NCBI GenBank assembly: GCA_033439795.1
Contig: JAUTDP010000005.1
Location: 3,377,001 to 3,441,000 of the forward strand
Length of the DNA: 64,000 nt
Source of the DNA: Sordaria brevicollis
Lineage: Eukaryota; Ascomycota; Sordariomycetes; Sordariales; Sordariaceae
Direction: 5' to 3'
Positions 25,707 through 35,436 of the stretch are shown one piece after another; the first letter of the stretch is position 1, and every line of letters begins with the position of its first letter. The notes below the pieces were generated by a model that saw only the letters and a list, made by a program, of their open reading frames with translations, ran no database searches and had not been told where the DNA came from. The translations under genes were made by a program, and so were the position numbers.

Positions 25707-25946
25707 TGTAAGGGGTATAGTATAATTGGTATAAATATTAGGTTTTAACGAATCGATAAGGTTCTATAAAGAGGGAAAAGGAGGAAGGGAGGCGCCTTTT
25801 GGGCGGTATTGACTAATTATCCTTTTGAGGATTGGGGTACGGGCTACTCCGCTTGCTATAGCGGCAAAGACCGCGACTGGCGGCCCGACTAGCGGCACGA
25901 CTAGCAGTGCTAGTCAAACTTAGCCACAGGCATCAACCCTATGACA
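25707..25946 (-). repeat. 5' LTR of element B
   Basis: 240 bp, reverse orientation. The inner end (25707 onward) is RIP-mutated. The outer ~100 bp keep unmutated words such as CACGACTAGCAGTGCTAG and CACAGGCATCAACC. Two 12-bp units are present, as in the other LTR of B. Confidence 0.85.
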
Positions 25947-25951
25947 ATTTA
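25947..25951. repeat. Target site duplication of element B, right copy (ATTTA)
   Basis: Matches 11063-11067 exactly. DNA beyond it (to about 26,200) is RIP-mutated sequence of element C. Confidence 0.8.
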
Positions 25952-26360
25952 TATAAAAAATAGCCGTACTCGATTCTAAATTTTAATAGGGGTATTTATA
26001 GCGTTAAAGGTATTATTATTAATAAAAATAAATAAAAATAATATATTCGAAAATATATTCGACTACCCGTTTTAGTTAATATAATACCCCTATTACGCGC
26101 CCGATTAATAGTAAAAATATACTATTTTCTTATATATCCAAATTAATTAACTTTAGTACCTTACGATATTACTTTAGGAAGCTAACTAGGTTGGATGCGG
26201 GCGATTTATTATTTACAAGGGGGTTATAGGGGGTTTATAGGGACCTTGGTCGAAAAGATACAAGCTAAAATCCTTCGCGTCTTCTTTTGGCCATCTACAG
26301 TGTAATCAACTGCATATATACCGTATAACAACAACAGGGGTCAAATTTGTATAGGAAACG

Positions 26361-26390
26361 GATCAACGGTTAGAAAATTGAAACGCGCCC
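26361..26390 (-). repeat. Right terminal inverted repeat of element C
   Basis: Reverse complement of 6762-6791 with about two mismatches. It is followed by AAA as on the left side. Confidence 0.75.
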
Positions 26391-27334
26391 AAAGTTGATG
26401 TGACAGCCGCTAAACAAGGGCTTAGGTTGGTATAGGTCTTGGAACCGCTTGGTTTGTTAGTGTAGGGAGGCGCTATCGCAAGCTACGGGCATACCATGCC
26501 ATGCCATGCCATGCCATGCCATGCCATGCTATGACATGCTATGCCATGCCATGGAAATCTCAACTGCACTGCACGTCAATCTCATTCTCGCCGGCTTGGC
26601 ATCATTGAAGTCGAAATTTTGAGATATCAACATTTGATCCAGCAAAAGTTCCATTCCGTTGAGTCAGTCAGTCACCAGCAGAACAAACATTGTCAGGATT
26701 TCTGGAAGCTTCACTTGTAGGGTTTTCTTTCTGCTCCGAACTCGGATTCGTTAAGAAGAAACAGGGAATTACATACGTGCACAGGACCTTAGGTTGATAA
26801 CTTGGTATCACTATCAGCCATGTCATGTCTCACATACCATGGAGCTGAACGAACTGCTTGACCCCTCTTCTCGCTAGAGGTTAGAGGTTTGTGGTATAGC
26901 TACCCCTCCCTTGTGCTCCCTCTTCTTGCGAGCGAAACGGCGGAGAGAGCCTCTTATGGAGGGGTAGCAATCTAGTCGCATCTCACAATTGCTCACATTG
27001 CGAAACGCCATGCGAGGTATGGCATGCCATGGCAGCTATGGCCCAAGATGTTCAGCAGCAAGCCCAGCAAGCTCAGCAAGCCCATCAGGCACATCGCAGA
27101 TACCTAGGTACCTGTGGGAATGAGGTTGGAATAAAATGGAAACTGATAACGACCTGAACATTCACAGAAGATTCCTTCCCTTCTGAGACGGACGAGAGAT
27201 GGGGTGACCAATCATGACAGGATAAGAAGCTTGGAGAGATAATTTGATCACACTAGGCTCGAGGCATAAATTCCAAACATCTTGGAGAGGTATAAAAAAG
27301 CTGGAGGATGCAGTGATGAAGCCATTCCGACTTG
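26391..27334. other. Intergenic DNA, no gene seen
   Basis: Normal base composition returns after element C. The stretch has a CATGC microsatellite, short ATGGC words around 27,010-27,045 and no frame with protein-like composition. Confidence 0.6.
26494..26553. repeat. (CATGC)n microsatellite
   Basis: About eleven units of the pentamer CATGC, the last ones slightly changed, ending CCATGG. It lies 100 bp outside element C. Confidence 0.9.
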
Positions 27335-27342
27335 GCCTTCAC

Positions 27343-27724
27343 TAGCGCTGTAAACAAGTCAAATCAAGTTAAGTAGGCTTCCTGAACTTGCTTAAGTAGG
27401 TCTAAAGAAATCTTTAATTTATTTATTTGGTTATTTATTAAGTTTGGTCAAGTAGGCGCCAAGACTTATTCCGGGCCTAACCCGGGGCGCCTCGAAAGTT
27501 CGGCCCCACCCGGCCCGGCCGCCGGGGTCCCCCGGAGGACTTCCTCGAAGGAAAACCGACCAAATTTTACCCCGGAAGAAAATTCTACCGGTCCGCCAAG
27601 TAGGTCAAATAAATCAAATTGGGATTTCAAATTTAATTGACAACAAGGGGATCCCTTATTTACTTACTTACATACTCAACTTACTTGATTTAGACCCACC
27701 CTACTTGACTTATCTACAGCGCTG
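27343..27724. mobile_element. 382-bp hAT-type MITE
   Basis: The ends are inverted: TAGCGCTGTAAACAAGTCAA on the left and, reading inward from the right, CAGCGCTGTAGATAAGTCAA. The flanks form an 8-bp near-duplication, GCCTTCAC at 27335-27342 and CCCTTCAC at 27725-27732 (one mismatch). An 8-bp duplication and CAG-type ends are the marks of hAT elements. There is no ORF, so it would depend on a transposase elsewhere. The middle is GC-rich (CCGGCCCGGCCGCCGGGG) and the flanking arms contain repeated AAGTAGG/CAAGTAG words. It shows no obvious RIP, unlike the large block. Confidence 0.75.
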
Positions 27725-27732
27725 CCCTTCAC

Positions 27733-30700
27733 TACGTTCCCACTCACTCTGCACTCGTCCGATGGAGATGACACTCATCCGAGCGTAAAGTTGCTCGCTC
27801 TATTTCTTGGAGGAAGTCTGCTCATTTGCAGGTTACAGCGGTTCAAGATGGAACACTCCCCATCTCGCAGCTTTGGGCTATGTACGAAGAAGGCGCAAGC
27901 ATCTTCGGTATGCAATATTCACATTCGCCTATGGTTCGCCTAGGTCTTGGGAGACGGAGAACATAGGGAGTGTTTACAGCTGTTGGGTTATGGCTTTCTG
28001 ACCGGTCGTCGCCAAGTATTTGGAGGTGGTTTACACAGGTTTACACAGGGTTGCGGTCGTCAAGTTGTGTAACCCTTTTTTGATGCGGCCGGTCAGGGTC
28101 AGATCCAGCCAGGTTGATAGAGGTAGGGAAGAAGGTAGGGTGGAAATATCAAGGATGGCGTTGAGGAGGAAGGGTTCATGAGCGGTTCGTGCTTTCAACA
28201 CCAACATATCGTCCATCTTAGCTTCCATTCTGTCCCTTTTTTTTGCGCGGACAGAATGAAACTCAAGCTCCCAAACGGCCATCAAGGTTGTTGACAACTG
28301 AATGATGCGTTTTCTCCGTCAGTCGGTAGCATTCGCCTCTTTTCCGCTGGACGGTGAAGGGTCCGGGTCCATCCATCCTTCTGTATCTGCAATCTTGAGG
28401 TTCCCAATCTCATCTCGTTCTTTATCCCGTGTCTAGCCCGTGTCCAGCCCGTGTCCCGTATCCGAGAGGGCAGCCGCCATCGATACGACAGCACTACAAG
28501 TAAAGAGGTCCAGTTTGGCTCACACCATAACATTGATCACTCCCGCTGTCTCGTCGTCACTTACCAGTGCTCTAGCGAGTATCTAGCGAGAGGCGTAGTA
28601 GTCGGAGAATTGCAAGACGAACGGTAATAAGAGGGGTTCTTATCAACCTTGATGGCTCATATGAGACTTCATATAACGTAGATAAACGGACACACCCTTG
28701 AGTCCGTGGCCGTTATCCGGATGTTATACAAAATCCCGGGCGGGTATAATGTCTTATCAATATCATTCAAGCGAGTATCGTTTGGTTCGTTCCTTGCCCC
28801 GCTCACACCACCAGACATCTTTCACATCCATCTGGTCTTAGCACAAAGATCTTTTTATATCAAGGAGTGTTAAAGCTGGTTAGTAAACTTACCAAGCAAG
28901 CCACACCAGCCGCCACAATACCTATCCACTCTACAACGCCAGAATCTATGATCGTACACCCCGGTGTTATCTCCGTGTAACACACCCTCTTTTTTTTCAT
29001 CGACTGGCGCTAATGCGGGGTGTGCCACACCTAAACACCTTTTGTCCAAAATGCCCAGACCGCCGCAACAACCACTTGCGATGCAAGTTCGAGGCACACG
29101 TTTTTTGATGGAGTGGTAGGCGTGGTAGGCGCATCTTGGTCGGGTATATCGGTGGAGGATGTGGTGGTGTAAGAGTGCGACACTGCGATCAAATTGGGCG
29201 TGGTGCGGCTTTGAGGTGGGAGTTCATCTTGTCCAGTCGTTGAGTTCGTTGGAGATTAAGTGAAGAAGAGTGGAGGGTGGAGAGGTTGAGGTTCGAGATG
29301 AGAAGGAAGGGACTGCCATGGTGGAGGTGTTGATAGTATTGGGAGGGACTGGAATTGAGGAAGGAGTGGGTGAGACTTGCGATCCGTTCCGTCCACAAAC
29401 CGAAGGCACCAAGGAATAACGACCAAAGGGTGGAAGCACGCATTACCATCACGTAAAGCTTTTACAAGCGGAAGGCGTTGCGGACTTACGGACTTGTGTG
29501 TTCACAACTTTGAAGCGGCAAACAGAACAACAGTGGACCCGTTCAGGTCCAGAACGGAGATTTTCACAACGAAAACCATCAACCGCCTCACTGCCGCCGT
29601 CCAGCAACACCCCTGGGCCGCCATCTACACACCCTCACTTTGCTCTAGCGTATCTCACCCTGCCTCCGGAAGGGTTCAGGGCTTCAGATCATGCACCTCA
29701 TCACCAAAGCGTCTTCCCACAGGAACGTCAAGACCAGGACGCAGGGCAGCGGAGCTGCGGAGGAGATCTTGGGCTGCTGCACACACAGTTGAGATTTTAT
29801 TAGGTGAGTGTATGTCAGCAATCTAGGCTCGTGACTTTGCCCTCTCTCCCCTCTTTGGCTTCTGCATTCCATGTTTGGAAAACGGGGAGGAGTCTGGATG
29901 TGCTTATCCGACAGACCGGGCCCAGCATGCGGAAGTGCGGAGGTTCTGCGGAGATATCTCCGGGATGCTTCGGTTGGTATGTGCAGTCTGCGTACCTAGA
30001 CTCGTGATCTGACGCATGATTAGACGCATGACATACAGGTATTGGGATTCGGGGTTCTCAGGTGAGGAGAACATGTGCAGGTGGAGGAGATTACATGCGT
30101 GTTGGAGAGAATCAAGACATCCGGAGCAGTCGAGAGATGCTGGAAGTGCATGGGTGGTTCGAACTTGGCGTCAGAGTGGCTTCAAACTCTCACGTTCTCT
30201 GGACAGGTCCGAATAATCTGGGGCAAGGGAAGTGGAATGAGGCCGTTGGCTACGACATGCTTGAGTGGTGAGGAGAGTCTGGGGAAGACCAAACCGTATG
30301 GAGGAGAATGCTTCATCGACGTACCACTGGGGCAGAGGCAAAACTGGAGTCTGGGGAAGCAGTAGCTAGTGATGGTAGGCTGTTAGGTCAGAGTCTGGAG
30401 ATTCTACTTTCATCCGATGGTAGTGGAGCTGATGGAACTGGAAGGTGAAGCGTAGCAACCAGACACTTCCATTCCACTCCATTGCCGATGACTATTGTCC
30501 ATCATTACGAACAACTTCCCCTCTTGGCTTTGTTTACAGATCATTTCAACCCCATCACCAAGTGGTGTTACCCATCATCACTTGAAGATGGGTGGGAGTT
30601 TAGATATATCATGGTGTTGTGGCGAATTTGACACGTCAAGCTCATCCATACCTCCAGAGCGGCAGGGTGGATGGGAATAACATTTTATGCGGGATGTATA

Positions 30701-33648
30701 GTGCCGGTATGCTAATGGCATTTTACGATAGATATGGTGCACCATCTGGGCAACGATCGACGCTGTTGATAACAGATTGGATCATCTTTGGGTTGCACAA
30801 ATCAAGAAGCTCTCGGAACTATCAAAGTTCATGGTCGGCAGATGTTTGGTGGTGTATGCCCATAGAAAGACTTTATGCTGATACTGACGAGAAGCTGTTG
30901 CTTTCCATATCACCTCGTCGTCGTCGTCAGTGACTATGGGAGCTAGGTATGATGGAAGGACGATGCTGTGGATGATGATCCGTAACGGAGGGAATAGAAC
31001 AGCTGGAACACTAGGCTTTACGGACGTGGAAATGGCTTCAACTCGAGTTCCCTTGAACTGTTGAAACAGTAGTTGATCTCCTGTGTCGAAGATCAACGTT
31101 TGTGCCGTCTTCCGTTTCCATGGATAGGTATCTTGCAACAATTGTAAAACGGATGCCTTTAAGATCCACCACCAGCTTGCAGAAGACAATGCCTTCATGT
31201 ACACAGTCTTTCACAGTTTGAACCGATACCTAAAGCCCTTTCCGTTGCGATGTATACAGTCTTCAATCTTGAACTGTGTTCTAATCAATCTCAACTTGCA
31301 TTCCTATATCAACATCAACTGAGCCATCAACAACTGATGTCAGAACAATACTCTGCCCCTGACGGTCTCTACCATCTCCAGCATCTCGAACATGACTCTG
31401 GCGAGCGCTGAAGCTGTCGTTGAACGTGACTGGATGTGAGCTAACGTCAACAACGAAAATCATCGAACTTTCCTCCGCAAAAACATCAGCCACCATGCAA
31501 TTTACAGACACCCTAGACGTTGTTGTCCAAATCCCGATAGGTATATACTGGACCCAAAGCCAGATGTTGAGGCTCCAAATTGATCTCGATGAGAGCCTCA
31601 AACGTCAAACCCTCAACCGGTGTAAAAAGAGATCGTCATTCGCTGAAATCATAGCACGTTAGCCCGCAACCCATTCATAGCCCTGGGTTTCCCAGGACCC
31701 CTAGAATTGAAAAGGCCCTGTGCAACCAAGAGACGATCCGGCGACCGGCAGCGCCGATCGCTTCGGGCCAAGATTATCAACACCACCACACAGCATCCCG
31801 GGGAACAATAAGCCAGCAGGCCAGACAGCTTAATGGTGAGTCTAGCCCACCTCCTACGTAACCCCTATGATGCAACTACTGTATCTGTCTTGTTAGGCGA
31901 CCGAGATGCACAAGTTGCACACAACACGCCCCCCTTGCCAACACGAGCCGCACTACAGCACGACGACGCAAAGAGATGCAGCTAGAAGGGCGAGAAGATG
32001 CACCCCTATCCGATTGCAGATATTGATGGACGGCTCGACGGAATGGGGGCGGTTGAAGATGAAGAAAAGAGGTTAGTATCATGCAGAAAGGGTTCAATTT
32101 CTTTTTTCTTTTGGTTTCTTGTCAGAGTCCGGATAACAAATCGGGTTACACATTCCCATCCTTCCAGACGTATGTCTGCAACTGTGAATATCAAATCTTC
32201 AACAGGCAAGACAAGACCGATGCAGGCAGGGAAGCCCGGATTGAAGATCAACACATCACGGCTTCCTTTCCCCGTCTCGGCACCGTGTCTTTCGCGTCTG
32301 TTCCTTCTTTCTGTCCCACAAGGATGGTCTAGAACTTGCATGAGCTGTGGTGTACGGCAAATGCAATTTGGCAGTTGATTATCGTCTTTCGATACGCTAT
32401 GCGCATCTGTCGCTACCTCTGCCTGTTCGGTCGTCTCATTGCACAATTCCATGTCCTTCACACAGCCACAATGCCCGGTCTATTGTACCATCTTACACCA
32501 TTCACACCATCTTACACCATACAAAACGGTTCACACAAAGAAATTCAATCCGGAATCAAGGAAGAGATTGATAGAATACGCTGTCTATCATTCCATCAAA
32601 AATGATGCTTGAAGGGGTTCTTCCTTGCTCCGCATCAGTCGCTCCCGCCGAGCAACAGGCAATAGTCCCGGCGAGGATCCAAGATCGGCAAAGACCCTGA
32701 CGACGCCCAGTACGGAGAATTCGTACAACTAGTGGAATTGGGGAAAGGTAGACAAGGTGCACAATGATATCAAAACCCCATGGACACCAAGAATCTTATC
32801 TCTGAGTAGCTGCTTACAGATCCCGTCCAACGACTAAAAGCGGTTTCGGAGATCAAAGTTGTAACGGGCCCGAATGAGCGTTTGAGGGCACATACACAGT
32901 ATGCTTGTACGTTCCAGCGTTTTTTGTCTTTAGTCCGTGAAGAACACAAGACGGTGAAGTGTTGGTATACGTAATACAAGGAATGCTCGCTCTATCAACC
33001 TAGTACGGGCGTCTAAGTCTAGGTCTACACCCCAGCCGGGAGGGAGAGCTACCTAGGTATATGCGATCACCCGTTGGACAACACCTAGGTAGCTCAAAGA
33101 GCTAAAGTGCAATTGCGTATGTACCGATGGCGCAATAAGGGTCCTATCAATTTGGGTTGATCTATTGCACACAGGTTGCGGAGTGCACTCCGGTTGTGTC
33201 AGGGCTTGTGGTTTGCTCGGTGAGGTCTTTGCGGCTCTTGTGGTATGAATAGGATGTCGGTCTGTCCTTTGAAGTCCAGACTTTGGACTACAGAGGAGGC
33301 TCTTAGCGGACAAAGTGATGGAGCCACACAAACATGCAGAAGATGAAGAAGGCCTTCCTTTTTATGAGGAGAATTATCGAAGGTTAAAAGGTCAGGAAGT
33401 TCAGATTCAAGATGGAGAAAAAAGCTTCTTGACAAATGTGACAGACACATCCAGAACATAAACAAGATCGAGAGACTCAAGCACAGGAGGCTTAACGCTA
33501 AAACCCCTTCAACTTCAACCGATTCCTCAACTTATACTCCTACTCAACCAAAACTTCCATCCAAGCTCCATCCAACACTTCCTTCAATCCCCCCCCCAAA
33601 AACGTCCAAACTCCCATTTTTTCCCTCCCTCCCCCAGCGATCCCCCCT
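27733..33648. other. Gene-poor region, no supported gene
   Basis: Many frames of 60-150 codons exist on both strands, but none shows a domain, a signal peptide with a sensible mature part, or clear intron borders. Slightly protein-like bits include a plus-strand stretch at about 28,905-29,102 ending in CPKCPDRRNN and a minus frame at 30,782-31,204. Both are discussed elsewhere and left uncalled. Expressed genes with many short exons could be missed here. Confidence 0.5.
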
Positions 33649-34092
33649 CTAAGTACAAGTCCCAAAAGGCGGATTCACCATAGTCCCACACTTATACGGT
33701 CCACCACACCACTTGTCAAATCCCACCTGCCCTTGCTTGAAACAAACAAAGAGAGAGTCATAGACGTGTGTCGGGTCGGTGGACTGTCCGTAGCTCTGGA
33801 GGACGTTGCGGAGGTCTTGTTCGGTTGTTCCTAGACCATGCACCACCACAAATGGGGTCTTGTTAGAATATTGAAGGGGGATGGGGATGGGAATGGGTTG
33901 AGAAGTAATGGATGGTGAGTAAAGGATGGGGAAGAGAAGGAAAGGAAAGGGAGACAAACCACTCTTGATCAGATCCCATCCGCAGACTTTGTAGCTGTAG
34001 GGACATCCTTGGATTTCGGCTTGGACGGTTGAGAAGAGGATGGTTGCGGTGGTTAGAAGGGTGGTGAGGTTGAGGGGGATCATGATGGGCAC
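33649..34092 (-). CDS. Small secreted cysteine-rich protein, 104 aa, one intron
   Basis: The first 25 residues form a signal peptide (hydrophobic run LTTLLTTATILF, cleavage expected after TVQA). Exon 1 is 34092-33960 and exon 2 is 33830-33649, separated by a 129-bp intron with a GTTTGT donor, a CTAAC branch word and a CTAG acceptor. The frame is also open through the intron, but the intron part would encode a Pro/Ile-rich insert without cysteine. The mature part of about 79 residues has six cysteines, in GCPYSYKVCGW, LFVCFK, KWCGGPYKC and GTCT, enough for three disulphides. I do not recognise the family. Size, signal peptide and even Cys number fit the broad class of fungal small secreted proteins, but no role (effector, antimicrobial or wall protein) can be assigned. 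A second Met at residue 4 is an alternative start. Confidence 0.7.
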   Translation of the reverse strand: MPIMIPLNLTTLLTTATILFSTVQAEIQGCPYSYKVCGWDLIKSGLSPFPFLLFPILYSPSITSQPIPIPIPLQYSNKTPFVVVHGLGTTEQDLRNVLQSYGQSTDPTHVYDSLFVCFKQGQVGFDKWCGGPYKCGTMVNPPFGTCT

Positions 34093-35436
34093 GGGCTATT
34101 CGTGTTGTTTCCAGTTTGAGATAAGTGCGGTGAATGTTTTGAAATTGCTTAACTGCGTTGACTGGATGATTAAAGGACTATCTCCTTCTACCAAGTCTTG
34201 ATGAACCGTGATGGACCATTTTATACTCGTCTGTGAAACTTCGATATGTCAAACTGCTGTAGAGTGAAGCATTCAGCGGAGAACCTCAATGGAGTGACCG
34301 GTGTAAAGGGTAGAGGTACCTAAGATACTCGGATCTTTCAGCTGAGATAATGCCGACTCGACAGACTGCTTGCAATGAAATCCGGATGGCTTAGTCCAAT
34401 GCTGACCTAACACTATCGTTCGACACATCTCCATCCGGAACATAAACACCGACTCCCAACCCTCACTTTACACGAAATGCCACCACATCTGTCTATCCCC
34501 AAAGATCCTTCCGTTCCCTTGGTTCTGTTTTACTCCTCCAACCCCAGTCCCCTACATAGAAACCAGATGGTTAGGTATTCTCTTTTGGCCTAGTTAATCT
34601 CCCCTTCCTTCCCGTAACTCACATACCTTACACCACATCTCCGGCGACCTAGGCGGTGACTGATCTCTATATTGATAATTACCTCTAGACTGAAGTAGAT
34701 TGGACCAAGTCGGATCGTTTTGAGCTCGGTGGTAGAGTTACCTGTATGGTAGTCAAGGGCTCAAGGCCTGAGTCCCGTTAATCACCGAGGTCAATACTTC
34801 CCCATGGAGAAGTTGACTTGATGTTGTGCTGAACGCGGTTCTAGGTCTCAGTGAGTCTGGAGTTGTAGCCGGTGGCCCATGTGCAGTCTGGGGATGTCTC
34901 AAGAACAAACTGCCATAATATCTGACTTGATGAACAACTCGATCCAGAAGACTGTCTAGAGGTACTGTCGAGGTAGGAACTCATCGAGCAGACTGGAGCA
35001 GGACCAGACCCACATCGCATTGCTCTTTCCACAGAAGCAGTTCAGCCACATTGAACCAACAGATACATGTAACAAACGACTGCAACAACAACCACGCGTG
35101 CCAGGCCCATGTCCTGATCGTGAAAGAATATACATTATCTACAAGATTAAACATGCTCTATGTAGGTACTCATCGCGTGACGCATGACGCTTAAGCCAGG
35201 TAGCATCATTCATTATCGCTCCCAAAGATCCAGTCATGAACCTCCCATGCACACCAGCCTAATGGTTGTGGTATCCAAAGTACAAACTCCTTCTTCCCAA
35301 TTCCATACCACACCTATCCAAGGTTCCCAATCCTATCATTACCTCTACCCACAAGTGCATACCTCCCTAGCATCGCAGCAGCACATTCTCATGCCCCAAA
35401 CCTTTCATCGGAAGATTACGGAATAGATATAGATAC
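34093..35436. other. Intergenic DNA between secreted-protein gene and channel gene
   Basis: This contains the 5' region of the small secreted protein and the 3' region of the CSC1-family gene. No further frame is convincing. Confidence 0.6.

Larger units (their letters stand above)
11068..25946 (-). mobile_element. Element B: Ty3/gypsy chromovirus, minus orientation, split by element A
   Basis: The two outer LTRs (11068-11307 and 25707-25946) are both 240 bp, end in TG..CA sequences when read in element orientation, and are flanked by identical ATTTA. The element reads leftward: 5' LTR at 25707-25946, gag and pol from about 25.4 kb down to 20.5 kb, then a 3' region, a polypurine tract (plus-strand pyrimidines 11312-11328) and the 3' LTR at 11068-11307. 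It is interrupted at 12153/19608 by element A. Summing 11068-12153 and 19613-25946 gives 7.42 kb, which closely matches the 7.45 kb of the intact relative A. All genes are destroyed by RIP. B inserted into element C. Confidence 0.85.
6762..26390 (-). mobile_element. Element C: PIF/Harbinger-like DNA transposon, RIP-mutated, hosting two nested retrotransposons
   Basis: The ends are inverted repeats of 30 bp with about two mismatches (6762-6791 and 26361-26390), both starting GGGCGCGTTTC when read inward. A GGG start is usual for PIF/Harbinger ends. The base triplet AAA lies directly outside both ends (6759-6761, 26391-26393), which fits the 3-bp target duplication of this superfamily. Removing element B (11068-25946) and one copy of its target duplication leaves about 4.75 kb. 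Inside are a decayed DDE transposase on the minus strand, a second decayed ORF on the plus strand and a tandem repeat between them. The body is saturated with RIP changes, but roughly 100-200 bp at each end keeps normal composition. The strand given is that of the transposase. Family assignment rests on the protein relic and the ends. The alternative reading of a CAAAG 5-bp duplication is possible but less consistent with the family. Confidence 0.72.

Noticed and set aside
6891..26200. AT-rich block as a mitochondrial insertion, centromere core or bacterial-origin DNA
   Set aside because: CpG retained with CpA/TpG lost, recognisable LTR, RT, integrase and DDE-transposase relics, and exact target duplications show RIPped transposons instead.
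30782..31204. 140-codon minus-strand frame
   Set aside because: Composition is mixed and there is no domain, no clear intron border and no start context. Too weak to call.
32006..32461. 151-codon minus-strand frame with several Cys
   Set aside because: The cysteines do not fit the MC/CxxC spacing and no family is recognised. The plus strand is equally open.
33053..33331. Minus-strand frame beginning MCGS, considered as a fourth MC/CxxC paralog
   Set aside because: Cysteine spacing (2, 14, ...) does not match MC-x8-C-x5-C and there is no CxxC near the end.
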